From the NCBI GenBank assembly GCA_947455215.1, contig CANGNA010000035.1, forward strand, positions 1 through 42,842: a stretch of 42,842 bases of DNA. Direction: 5' to 3'. Each line of letters begins with the position of its first letter. Within the stretch, counting starts at the first letter, position 1. Shown one piece after another: positions 16,674 to 24,899 of this stretch. A program made the position numbers and the translations under genes. The notes below the pieces were generated by a model, which was given only the letters and a program-made list of their open reading frames with translations, was not told where the DNA came from and did no database searches. The stretch comes from Chitinophagaceae bacterium. GTDB lineage: Bacteria; Bacteroidota; Bacteroidia; Chitinophagales; Chitinophagaceae.

Positions 16674-19094
16674 CTATGCAGGTAGATATACTGTAAATGT
16701 TGCACCTTTGCCCGGTTCACTGCGCACATCAATTGCGCCATTCAGCGCCTCGGCCTGGGTTTTGGCCATGAATAAGCCAAATCCTTTGCCTTCCACTGTC
16801 GTCTGAAAGCGCTGGTAGAGCATAAATATCTTATCGCCATTTTTGTGCAGGTCTATGCCTATGCCATTGTCTGTAAAACTGATGGCTACTTTTCCGTTGA
16901 CGTAATAGGAGCGGATGTATATCTCAGGCAGCTGTCCCGGTGTAACAAATTTGATACTGTTGGTTACCAGGTTATGGCAGATATTCTTCAGGTAAGCCCG
17001 CGAAGTGCTGATCTTCGGTACTTCTGCCAGATCTTTATTGATGATCAGTTTGCCGGCAGCACCGGTCGGGAAGATACCCGTCACTACTTCATTGATCAGT
17101 TCATCCAGGTCTGTCGGTTCTTTCGATACCGTTAATCCTTTTTTTACCTGCAGGATAAGATGCAGATCCCGTATCACCGTGTCCAGGTTTTCAGAACTGC
17201 GTTTCATACCATCAATGTAAAACCGCAGGTCGTCTGCAGACATATTGTCGTCTATGATATTATTAAGGCCAAGTATGGTAGATAACGGTCCACGGATGTT
17301 GTGAGAAACAATATAGGTAAATTGTTGCAGGTCGCTGTTCTTTTGTAACAGGTCTTCTATCATCGATTGGCGCTCACGCTCAAGTCGCTTACTGGTAGTA
17401 ATATCTATGGCTGAGATACATATGCCCAGTATCTCCTTATTATTGAACACCGGCACAACGTTTACCCGGTAATAATTACCTGCTGCATCTGGCCTGAATT
17501 GCATTTCGTACTCCAATGTTTGCCGCGATGTGACGACACTATCAAAGTGGTCCCTGGCTATTAGTTTCCTTTCCGCAGGTAATAGCTCCAGGTAATTAGT
17601 GCCGGTCTTCAGCTGAAGGTCTCTTTCAGCTGCAAAGCCTGTGTAATAAGCGTTGTTAAAAGCAATTATAGTGTAGGTATTATCTAACAATAGATAGCCC
17701 ACCTCGGTATTATCGAAGATGGTCCTCAGGTTGGCCTCCGACTGTATAAGTGACGCCTCGGCACGCTTGCGCTCCGAAATGTTCTCTATCTGAGTGATAA
17801 AATACAACGGAACACCTGCTTCATCTCTTATCAGGGTGGTGTTCAGATTCGCCCAAACGATGCTTCCATCCTTATGACGGTACCTCTTTTCTGTCCTGTA
17901 GTATGGCTGATGCCCGGCAACAAGCGTTGATACGATGGTCCTGTCTTGTTCCTGGTCTTCGGGAATGGTTATTTGGGCATAGGTCATATTCAGCAACTCC
18001 TTCTCGCTGTAGCCAAGCATCTCACAAAGAGCATCATTTACCTTGAAATACTGGCCGGTCATCGACGTGAAGGCTTTGCCAATAGCTGCATATTGAAAAG
18101 AATTTCTGAGGTATGTCTCAGATTGGATGATCGCTTTATGCTGTAACTCCTTATTGCAATAGGTGCTGATGGTCTCTGCTATTGTTGCCAGCAAATCATA
18201 CTCTTCCGTTAAAAAAGGCATGTCGGGGTTAGCCGGTGCCCCCGGCAAATACACTATTTCTATCGCGCCATCCCGTCCATCAACAAGGGAGAAAGTGGCC
18301 TCTTGCCTTATTGTTGAAGTAACGTAATTAGCTGTTTGGTATGTCTGGTCTCCTATTACTATCCTTGCTGCACAAAATGCCGGGTATTGCCAACCTGATG
18401 GAAGAATATGCACAACATCAGCAAAAACACTTTCTGATGGATGGTCAGCCTGCAATAGCCTGTTGACCTTATGTATGGTCGTCAGTTCCTTTACCCGCTC
18501 GTTCAGCAGGTATTTATTACGTTCCCGTTCCAATGCTATCCTGATGTTCCTGACCGCCAGCGACAGATTTTTGGCTACGCGGTCAAGTATCATGGCCTCA
18601 TGTTCATCAAAGGCATCGGTATACTCAGAGTAAATATTGATAGCACCGTACTGATCATTGCCCAGTTCCAACGGGAGCACGATAGATGCAGCAATGCCAA
18701 GGGCCTGTGCTCTCTCCAGCCAGGGCTTATAGGTAGAGACAGAGGTTATATTATTCGTTATAACGGTTTCCTGGGTATTCAGCACCGTGCCGGTAGGCCC
18801 GCGCGATAACCCGGGATCATTAAGATCTATCTTAATATCTTTCAGGTAAGCCACTTCGCCTGTAGCACATAGCGGCAATATCAGTTTGCTGGCTGCATCA
18901 TCAGCTGGTTTATGGCATATCCATGCAAGCCGGTAACCGCCCGAGCCGGTGATACAAGCGCATATCTCGCAGTACAGATCGTGCTCATCATTCGCCCTGA
19001 TGATGATATCGTTTACCTGGTTGAGAACGGTTAGTTCCCGGTTAGCCTTTTTTAACCGGGCCTCTACCAGCGATATGTCATTTGTATCCTGCAC
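16674..19094 (-). CDS. Multi-sensor histidine kinase (GAF-GAF-like-PAS-PAS-HisKA-HATPase)
   Basis: 806 residues without a signal peptide or membrane segment, so a cytoplasmic sensor. A GAF domain is at about 20-190 (GPTGTVLNTQETVITNNI, IVLPLELGNDQYGAINIYSE), a second GAF-like region at 205-325, PAS domains at about 335-455 (with PAC segment GSIVWANLNTTLIRDEAG) and 460-575, a HisKA region with phosphoacceptor His598 in YIVSHNIRGPLSTILGL, and an ATPase domain with N box NLVTNSIKF, G1 DNGIGID and G2 GKGFGLFMAK. SHNIRGP is the form usual in Bacteroidota hybrid-type kinases. The N-terminal helix before GAF is a likely coiled coil. The likely partner is the convergent response regulator; signal unknown. 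Confidence 0.92.
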   Translation of the reverse strand: MQDTNDISLVEARLKKANRELTVLNQVNDIIIRANDEHDLYCEICACITGSGGYRLAWICHKPADDAASKLILPLCATGEVAYLKDIKIDLNDPGLSRGPTGTVLNTQETVITNNITSVSTYKPWLERAQALGIAASIVLPLELGNDQYGAINIYSEYTDAFDEHEAMILDRVAKNLSLAVRNIRIALERERNKYLLNERVKELTTIHKVNRLLQADHPSESVFADVVHILPSGWQYPAFCAARIVIGDQTYQTANYVTSTIRQEATFSLVDGRDGAIEIVYLPGAPANPDMPFLTEEYDLLATIAETISTYCNKELQHKAIIQSETYLRNSFQYAAIGKAFTSMTGQYFKVNDALCEMLGYSEKELLNMTYAQITIPEDQEQDRTIVSTLVAGHQPYYRTEKRYRHKDGSIVWANLNTTLIRDEAGVPLYFITQIENISERKRAEASLIQSEANLRTIFDNTEVGYLLLDNTYTIIAFNNAYYTGFAAERDLQLKTGTNYLELLPAERKLIARDHFDSVVTSRQTLEYEMQFRPDAAGNYYRVNVVPVFNNKEILGICISAIDITTSKRLERERQSMIEDLLQKNSDLQQFTYIVSHNIRGPLSTILGLNNIIDDNMSADDLRFYIDGMKRSSENLDTVIRDLHLILQVKKGLTVSKEPTDLDELINEVVTGIFPTGAAGKLIINKDLAEVPKISTSRAYLKNICHNLVTNSIKFVTPGQLPEIYIRSYYVNGKVAISFTDNGIGIDLHKNGDKIFMLYQRFQTTVEGKGFGLFMAKTQAEALNGAIDVRSEPGKGATFTVYLPA

Positions 19095-19135
19095 TTTGAC
19101 GTTGTTACATTTTGTATGATCCTGAGAAAATATCC

Positions 19136-19162
19136 TGGTGCCTGGTTATTTACCAGGCACCA
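19136..19162. terminator. Perfect 10-bp hairpin between GyrI-like gene and histidine kinase gene
   Basis: TGGTGCCTGG / CCAGGCACCA with a 7-base A/T loop. Both neighbouring genes point left, so it could end the GyrI-like transcript, but the following T run on the minus strand is poor (GGATATTTTC). An operator is also possible. Confidence 0.5.
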
Positions 19163-19323
19163 TATAGTAGCTCATGTATGGGGGCGAATATAATACAGAT
19201 GTGGATTTTCTAATAACTATGTTATTATATTTCCAAAATAATACGGTCCGATCTCAGGATAAGTGCCTGCATGTCCCTGCGAGGCATTCATTATCACTGA
19301 AGCTGTATCGTTAAAATACCACA

Positions 19324-19806
19324 CTATTGCTTCAATTGCACCGGTACCCAAATTTCTTCCTCGCTGTCGGGGCTTTCGTTTTTGTAGCGGTGGTCCATCA
19401 GTTCAAAGTGTGGCCGGTCATCAAGAACGTGATCAGAAGCAGGTAACCATTCGTTAAAGATATAGGCCAGTGTCTGCGTACCTGTAGAGGCAGGTCCTTT
19501 ATGTGTAAACACCGCGTACAAGCCACCGGGTAAGGTCATGCGGGCATAATCATCGGGTAGTCCGTTGAAACTGCTGACCTCTATAGCTGCCCATTGCTCA
19601 AACTCTTTTGCAGGAGCAAACTTTATAAAATAGTCGGTAGGGTATACCTGTACTGAATATAGGTTGCTGCCTACGGTATTAGGTATGCCACGTTTGGTGT
19701 TCATAAAATACCGCCAGAGTTCGTAATTACGAAAGTTTTGCAACGACATGATCGCGCACCTGCCGGCAAGGTGTTTTGGGGTTAGTGTCTCAAAGCGTGG
19801 TTGCAT
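19324..19806 (-). CDS. GyrI-like small-molecule-binding domain protein
   Basis: 160 residues forming a single GyrI-like/AraC effector-binding (SHS2-type) domain. Typical parts are FETLTPKHLAGRCAIMSL at the start, a beta strand with YSVQVYP, the middle GGLYAVFTHKGPASTGTQTL, and the closing EEEIWVPVQ, which is diagnostic for this family. There is no helix-turn-helix, so it is a stand-alone binding domain; such proteins bind planar or cationic drugs, and some are hydrolases or protect DNA gyrase. It lies 52 bases downstream of a TetA-like exporter on the same strand, which suggests a shared role in handling toxic small molecules (inference). Confidence 0.88.
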   Translation of the reverse strand: MQPRFETLTPKHLAGRCAIMSLQNFRNYELWRYFMNTKRGIPNTVGSNLYSVQVYPTDYFIKFAPAKEFEQWAAIEVSSFNGLPDDYARMTLPGGLYAVFTHKGPASTGTQTLAYIFNEWLPASDHVLDDRPHFELMDHRYKNESPDSEEEIWVPVQLKQ

Positions 19807-19858
19807 GGGGCTAAGTTATCAAATCAAGATGGATAAATTGAGCCATTAAGCCATGCAG

Positions 19859-21133
19859 CTATTCAGCCATTGGTTCATTCTTCGTTCTATGAAAATGCCT
19901 TAGCGAAGGAGCAGCAGTGATAATAGATCCTACTATTAATATAGCACCTGCAATAAATGGCATGCCCGGGAATATGAACGGTGCATTCTTGCCGGTAAAG
20001 GCAGCAAAGAGGTTATTCATGATCAGCGGCCCTATGATTGAGGTAAGGCTCACCAGGCTGGTAAGCGCACCTTGTAGTTCGCCCTGCTCGTTGTCTGGCA
20101 CCTGGTTAGATATGATGCCCTGCAATGCCGGGCCGCTGATGCCGCCCAGGCAATAGGGTATCAGTATGGCAAACATCATCCAGCCCTGGCCGGCAAAGGC
20201 AAACAGCAGCATGGCCACAGCATACAGGCCAAAACCTATGAATACGGAGTTCTTTTCGCCCAGCTTCGGCATGGTGTACCTGATAAGTCCACCTTGAACC
20301 AATCCCACCAATAACCCTACCACAGACAGTGAATAACCGATCATCCCTTCATCCCAGCTAAACTTGTACTTGGTATAGAATGCCCAGTTGCTCTGTACCG
20401 CATGCGATGCCAGGTAGAGCAGGAAGTTGGACAGCACCAGGCCGGAAATCACCGGATAGCGTCCCAGGTGTTTCAACGCGCTTACCGGGTTCACCTTTTT
20501 GGGGTCTATATTGCGTCTTTTCTCCTTGTCCAGCGACTCGGGCAATACAAAGAAACCATACAGCACATTCAGCAGGCTGAATATGGCCGCAGCTATAAAT
20601 GGCAAACGCAGGTGCCAGTTGATGCCACCCGCCATGCCCATGGTAGTGCCCAGCTTGCTGAACAGGCCACCCAATGCAGGCCCAACAATAAAGCCAAGGC
20701 CAAAGGCTGCACCTACCATGCCAAAGTTCTGTGCACGCTTCTCGGGCGTGCTGATATCGGCTATATAGGCAGTAGCTGTTGTAAAGCTGGCTCCGGCCAT
20801 ACCGGCTATAAGGCGACCAATGAACAATAGCACCAACGTAGGGGAGAACGCCTGGAAGATATAATCTATACCCAGGCCCAGCAGGCTGAACAACAGCACC
20901 GGCCTGCGGCCATACTTATCGCTAAGTGCCCCCAGCAGCGGCGAGAACAGGAACTGCATACCGGCATAAGCAAACAATAGCCAGCTATTATAAGACGCTG
21001 ATTTTGCGAGACCTGCGCCTGTTATCTCTTCCAGCAGGGAAGGTAATACCGGAATGATGATGCCGAACCCGATCACATCTATCAGGATGGTAATAAGGAT
21101 GAACTTGAGGGCTGCATTGCGTTGTACGCTCAT
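19859..21133 (-). CDS. TetA-like major facilitator superfamily exporter
   Basis: 424 residues from the ATG at 21133; the frame extends 23 codons upstream but those residues are not membrane-like, and a TAnnTTTG box (21164-21157) sits just upstream. Twelve membrane segments are visible. The N-terminal ILIDVIGFGIIIPVLPSLL, the loop motif GALSDKYGRRPVLLFSL and GFIVGPALGG place it in the TetA/multidrug group of drug:proton antiporters. Many Bacteroidota genomes carry such genes without tetracycline resistance, so the substrate cannot be named. It is followed by the GyrI-like gene on the same strand. Confidence 0.92.
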   Translation of the reverse strand: MSVQRNAALKFILITILIDVIGFGIIIPVLPSLLEEITGAGLAKSASYNSWLLFAYAGMQFLFSPLLGALSDKYGRRPVLLFSLLGLGIDYIFQAFSPTLVLLFIGRLIAGMAGASFTTATAYIADISTPEKRAQNFGMVGAAFGLGFIVGPALGGLFSKLGTTMGMAGGINWHLRLPFIAAAIFSLLNVLYGFFVLPESLDKEKRRNIDPKKVNPVSALKHLGRYPVISGLVLSNFLLYLASHAVQSNWAFYTKYKFSWDEGMIGYSLSVVGLLVGLVQGGLIRYTMPKLGEKNSVFIGFGLYAVAMLLFAFAGQGWMMFAILIPYCLGGISGPALQGIISNQVPDNEQGELQGALTSLVSLTSIIGPLIMNNLFAAFTGKNAPFIFPGMPFIAGAILIVGSIITAAPSLRHFHRTKNEPMAE

Positions 21134-21447
21134 GGGTTGTTGTATGTTAAGGCGGGCAAAAATAGGTATTGTTCCTATATCAGAGAGCCAGTATCCCGAC
21201 AAATACCAAGTGCATTACGTCAATCTGATACATGGAGAATAAATGAGCTTTGATAACCAATACAAAAGATCGTCATCTGCCATGAAAAAATATTTTGGCT
21301 ACGCATAGGGGTATAGCTTTTGCCGGTTGTCTTATACACTGGCGTACCTCACGTATATACAACTGTATCATTTTAACAGGGCATATACATTGGGAATTTT
21401 ACTTTCGTCGTACCAAAGAACATACATCAACAGTTTTCCATCTTTTT
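21134..21447. other. Divergent intergenic region, MFS exporter / TonB receptor
   Basis: 314 bases with no credible gene. A -7 element for the exporter is at 21164-21157 on the minus strand (TATTTTTG, exact TAnnTTTG). For the receptor only a near match is seen, TACTTTCG at 21400-21407. No clear inverted repeat was found. Confidence 0.5.
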
Positions 21448-23778
21448 ATGACCGCAATCAACCTCCGCTTTCTGCCCCGACTAACCTTAGTTGTGGCGGC
21501 TCTTTTACTTACCCTTTCCGCAACGGCGCAGAAGTACACGCTCAGCGGTACCATTAAAGATGGCAAGACCGGCGAAACCCTGATAGGGGCCAGCCTGGTG
21601 CTGGACAGCGACCCGTCGATAGGGGTGGTGAGCAACGAATATGGCTTTTATTCGCTTACTCTGCCCAAGGGCAATTATAATTTTACGCTCAGGTACATGA
21701 GTTTCCAAACCAAACAGATCACCGTAGACCTGGACTCTGCCAATGTGCGACTGAACATATTGATGGACCCCGAGCAAAAAGAGCTGAAAGAGGTGACCAT
21801 CAGCGGCAAGGGTAACACGCTTAAGTCGGCACAGATGGGCATGACCAAGCTAAACATACAAGAGATAAAGGCGCTGCCTGTGCTCTTTGGTGAGCGCGAT
21901 GTAATGAAGATCGTGCAGTTCCTGCCGGGGGTAGAGGCGGCCGGCGATGGCAAAAGCAGTTTCTATGTACGTGGTGGCGGTGCCGATCAGAACCTGATCC
22001 TGCTGGACGAGGCTATTGTGTACAACCCATCGCACCTGCTGGGCTTCTTTTCCACCTTCAACTCTGATGCCCTGAAGGATGTGACCCTATATAAAGGTAC
22101 CGCACCGGCCCAGTTTGGCGGCAGGCTGTCGTCGGTAATGGATGTGAAGATGAACGATGGTAACGAAAAAGAATACCATGTAGCCGGTGGTATCGGGCTG
22201 ATCTCCTCCAAGCTAAGCGTGGAGGGACCTATAGTAAAGGATAAAGGTTCGTTCCTCATAAGTGGCAGGCGCACCTACGCCGATATGTTTCTGAAACTGT
22301 CTAACGATACCAATATCAACAAATCGCGCCTATACTTTTACGATCTGAATGCCAAGGCCAACTATAAGCTATCAGAGAAAGACCGCCTGTTCCTGTCGGG
22401 CTATTTTGGTAAAGACAAGCTGGGACTGGGCACTACCTTTGGTATAGACTGGGGCAATGCTACCGGCACCCTGCGCTGGAACCACATTATCAACGACAAA
22501 GTATTCTCCAATACATCACTCATCTTTAGCGACTATAATTATAATATCACCCTCAACGTTACCAACCTGTCGCTGAGGATACACTCCGAGATACGCGACT
22601 GGAACTTTAAAGAAGAGGTGGGCTACTATGCCAACCCTAAGAATTTCATCAAGTTCGGGCTTAGCTCCATTTATCATACCATCACACCCGGCAGCATTAC
22701 TGGCAGCAACATCATTCAATACTCGCAGCCCGATAACCATACATGGGAGAACGCACTGTATGCGTCCAACACCTGGAAACCAACCACGCGCCTTACCGTG
22801 GACTACGGCATCCGTCTGAGCATGTTTACCGTATTTGGTGGTGTAAATATGTACGATCTGGACGCTAAGGGTAATATAAAAGATACCCTGAAGTATGGAA
22901 GTGGCGATGTGGTATGTCACTACATCATCCCCGAACCACGCATATCGGCCAGCTATTCGCTTACGGAGAACTCATCGGTAAAGGCAGCCTACACCCGCAA
23001 CTCGCAGTCGCTGCACCTTATCTCTAACTCTACCAGCAGCAACCCTACCGATAAATGGGTGGCCACCAACAACATCATAAAGCCGGAGATAGCCGACCTG
23101 GGCACCCTGGGCTATTTCCGCAACCTGAAGAACAACATGTATGAGCTGGGCGTAGAGGGCTACTTTAAATATGCCCAGCGCCAGATAGACTATAAAGACG
23201 GCGCCAATGTGCTGAACAACGATGCGCTGGAACCCAAACTGCTTTTCGGGCAGGGTAGGGCATACGGCCTTGAGTTCTCGGCACGCAAGTCTAGAGGTAA
23301 GCTGACAGGATGGGTGTCTTACACCTTATCTAAGGCGCAGACACAGATCAACGGTATCAACAACAACCAATGGTACAATGCCCGCCAGGATCGTACCCAC
23401 AACCTCTCAGTAGTTGGCGTGTACGAACTGAATAAGAAGTGGACCCTGTCCGGCTCGTTCGTTTATTACACGGGTGATGCAGTATCATTCCCCAGCGGCA
23501 AATACAACATCAACAACCAGACGGTGTTCTACTATACCGAGCGCAATGGCTACCGCATGCCGGCCTACCACCGTATGGATATAGGCGCTACCAAGCAGCT
23601 GGCCCACAAAAAGCATTTCTCGTCAGAGATCTCGTTCAGTATATATAACGTTTATGGCAGGCAGAATGCCTACATCATCACCTTCCAGGACGACCCTAAT
23701 GACCCTTCTAAAACGCAGGCGCTGCAAACAGCCCTGTTCCGCTTTGTACCTTCTATCGCTTACAATTTCAAATTCTAA
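21448..23778 (+). CDS. TonB-dependent outer-membrane receptor with N-terminal carboxypeptidase-like domain
   Basis: 776 residues from the ATG at 21448, where the signal peptide starts (MTAINLRFLPRLTLVVAALL...ATAQ); the frame is open further upstream but this is non-coding in character. A carboxypeptidase-regulatory-like domain (about 25-110: LSGTIKDGKTGETLIGASL, YMSFQTKQ) is followed by a TonB-box-like KELKEVTISGKG, a plug domain (about 130-235: FYVRGGGADQNLILLDEA, GFFSTFNSDALKDVTLYKG) and a beta barrel to the C terminus. It imports an unknown substrate across the outer membrane using TonB energy. The stop is 13 bases before a DUF4249 lipoprotein gene, a standard pairing in Bacteroidota. Confidence 0.93.
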   Translation: MTAINLRFLPRLTLVVAALLLTLSATAQKYTLSGTIKDGKTGETLIGASLVLDSDPSIGVVSNEYGFYSLTLPKGNYNFTLRYMSFQTKQITVDLDSANVRLNILMDPEQKELKEVTISGKGNTLKSAQMGMTKLNIQEIKALPVLFGERDVMKIVQFLPGVEAAGDGKSSFYVRGGGADQNLILLDEAIVYNPSHLLGFFSTFNSDALKDVTLYKGTAPAQFGGRLSSVMDVKMNDGNEKEYHVAGGIGLISSKLSVEGPIVKDKGSFLISGRRTYADMFLKLSNDTNINKSRLYFYDLNAKANYKLSEKDRLFLSGYFGKDKLGLGTTFGIDWGNATGTLRWNHIINDKVFSNTSLIFSDYNYNITLNVTNLSLRIHSEIRDWNFKEEVGYYANPKNFIKFGLSSIYHTITPGSITGSNIIQYSQPDNHTWENALYASNTWKPTTRLTVDYGIRLSMFTVFGGVNMYDLDAKGNIKDTLKYGSGDVVCHYIIPEPRISASYSLTENSSVKAAYTRNSQSLHLISNSTSSNPTDKWVATNNIIKPEIADLGTLGYFRNLKNNMYELGVEGYFKYAQRQIDYKDGANVLNNDALEPKLLFGQGRAYGLEFSARKSRGKLTGWVSYTLSKAQTQINGINNNQWYNARQDRTHNLSVVGVYELNKKWTLSGSFVYYTGDAVSFPSGKYNINNQTVFYYTERNGYRMPAYHRMDIGATKQLAHKKHFSSEISFSIYNVYGRQNAYIITFQDDPNDPSKTQALQTALFRFVPSIAYNFKF

Positions 23779-23791
23779 ACTACCCACAGCA

Positions 23792-24574
23792 ATGAAATTC
23801 CTTAAAAATATCATACTGCCATTTATCGCAATCAGCCTTATCTCCTCTTGCCAGAAGGTGATCAACATCAACCTGAATAAGGCTGACCCTAAATATGTGA
23901 TAGAGGCCAACGTGGTAGACGACACCACCGGTTGTACCGTAAAGCTGAGTAAAACCGTGAATTTTGATGAGTCGAATGTATTCCCGGCAGTGAGTGGCGC
24001 GGTCATCACCATCAAAGATCTTACGGCAGGTACCACCTATACGCTGCCCGAACTGCGCCCCGGCTTTTACCGCGACGAAACAGCCACCGGCGTTCCCGGC
24101 CACCGGTATCAGATGACCATTGCCGTAGACGGTAAAACCTTCACCGGCGAGGGCCAGATGCCGCAGCATGTAGCTATGGATACCATTTACCGCACCATAG
24201 GTGTGTTCGATTCTGTTACGGCCATATCTTACTACGACCCTGCACCAATGGGCAACTACTACTATTTTGCCGAATACAGCAATGGCGCGCAGACCGATAA
24301 TATATACATCAGCAGCGACGACTTTCGCAACGGGCAACGCATAGTGCAGAACCTGAACCGTGGCGGTGGCGACTACGAACCACAGGCCGGCGATTATATC
24401 ACTATAGATATGCAGTGCATCGACTCTGCCATGTATCAGTATTACTACAGCCTGCGCCAGACTAAGAACCAGAACGCCGCTACACCGGCCAACCCGGTAA
24501 CCAACCTGCAGGGTGGGGCACTGGGGTACTTCAGCGTGCATACCAGCAGCCGCAGGTCGGTTATTATACATTAA
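23792..24574 (+). CDS. DUF4249-family lipoprotein
   Basis: 260 residues from the ATG at 23792, 13 bases after the receptor stop. The N terminus is a lipoprotein signal (FIAISLISSC, lipidated Cys at about 17) followed by KVININLNKADPKYVIEANV, the hallmark opening of DUF4249 proteins, which are always found next to TonB receptors of the FecA-like/carboxypeptidase-regulatory type. The fold is beta-rich with a tyrosine-rich middle (GNYYYFAEYSNG). It probably sits on the outer membrane as a partner of the receptor, perhaps as a lid or surface substrate binder, by analogy with SusD-type pairs. The receptor gene's promoter should drive both. Confidence 0.9.
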   Translation: MKFLKNIILPFIAISLISSCQKVININLNKADPKYVIEANVVDDTTGCTVKLSKTVNFDESNVFPAVSGAVITIKDLTAGTTYTLPELRPGFYRDETATGVPGHRYQMTIAVDGKTFTGEGQMPQHVAMDTIYRTIGVFDSVTAISYYDPAPMGNYYYFAEYSNGAQTDNIYISSDDFRNGQRIVQNLNRGGGDYEPQAGDYITIDMQCIDSAMYQYYYSLRQTKNQNAATPANPVTNLQGGALGYFSVHTSSRRSVIIH

Positions 24575-24899
24575 TACCATCCGACGATCACATTTGCGCA
24601 AATAAACTGGGCAACTCCCCTTTTTGTAGAGCCTTGCGCGTGGCCTAAAGAGGGGGACGATATTCGACAACACGTCTCGGCTGAGCCGAGACGTGTTGTC
24701 GAATATCGGGGGTGATTGCACTAAGCAAACATTCTTTTTTAAGATTTGGGTATATGGCAGCCACAACGGCTGCCGTTCCTATTTTACCGACCATACGCCG
24801 CCGCTTACCGAAATCAATTGACACTCACGGAGTGGCAAGCCGTACCTTCGCACCAAACGGGTAATTTTTACTTTTTACTTTTAATTTTTCAGTTTTTAA
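24575..24899. other. Intergenic region before the ABC exporter gene
   Basis: Apart from the palindromic element (24614-24716) no gene is seen. The last part, just before the exporter start, is a pyrimidine-rich TTTTTACTTTTTACTTTT tract, probably an A/T-rich promoter/leader segment. No TAnnTTTG box is obvious. Confidence 0.5.
24614..24716. repeat. Intergenic palindromic element type 2, copy 1 (51-base palindrome)
   Basis: ACTCCCC...AAAGAGGGGG precedes a near-perfect palindrome at 24658-24708: two 25-base arms (24658-24682 and 24684-24708) around a single central G, starting CGATATTCGAC and ending GTCGAATATCG, followed by GGGGGTGA. A second element with the same layout (CCCCTCTT/AAGAGGGG hairpin, CGAT-stem-ATCG hairpin, GGGGGTGA) is at 35155-35212. 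The motif CACTAAGCAAA adjoins both (24719 on the right here, 35139 on the left there). Confidence 0.8.

Noticed and set aside
24658-24708. Long palindrome as a simple intrinsic terminator
   Set aside because: No T run follows on either side (GGGGG on the right), and the sister element has an unrelated stem, so a plain terminator does not explain it.
23780-24766. Long minus-strand frame opposite the DUF4249 gene
   Set aside because: The plus strand encodes a clear lipoprotein paired with the TonB receptor; the opposite frame also crosses the 51-base palindrome.
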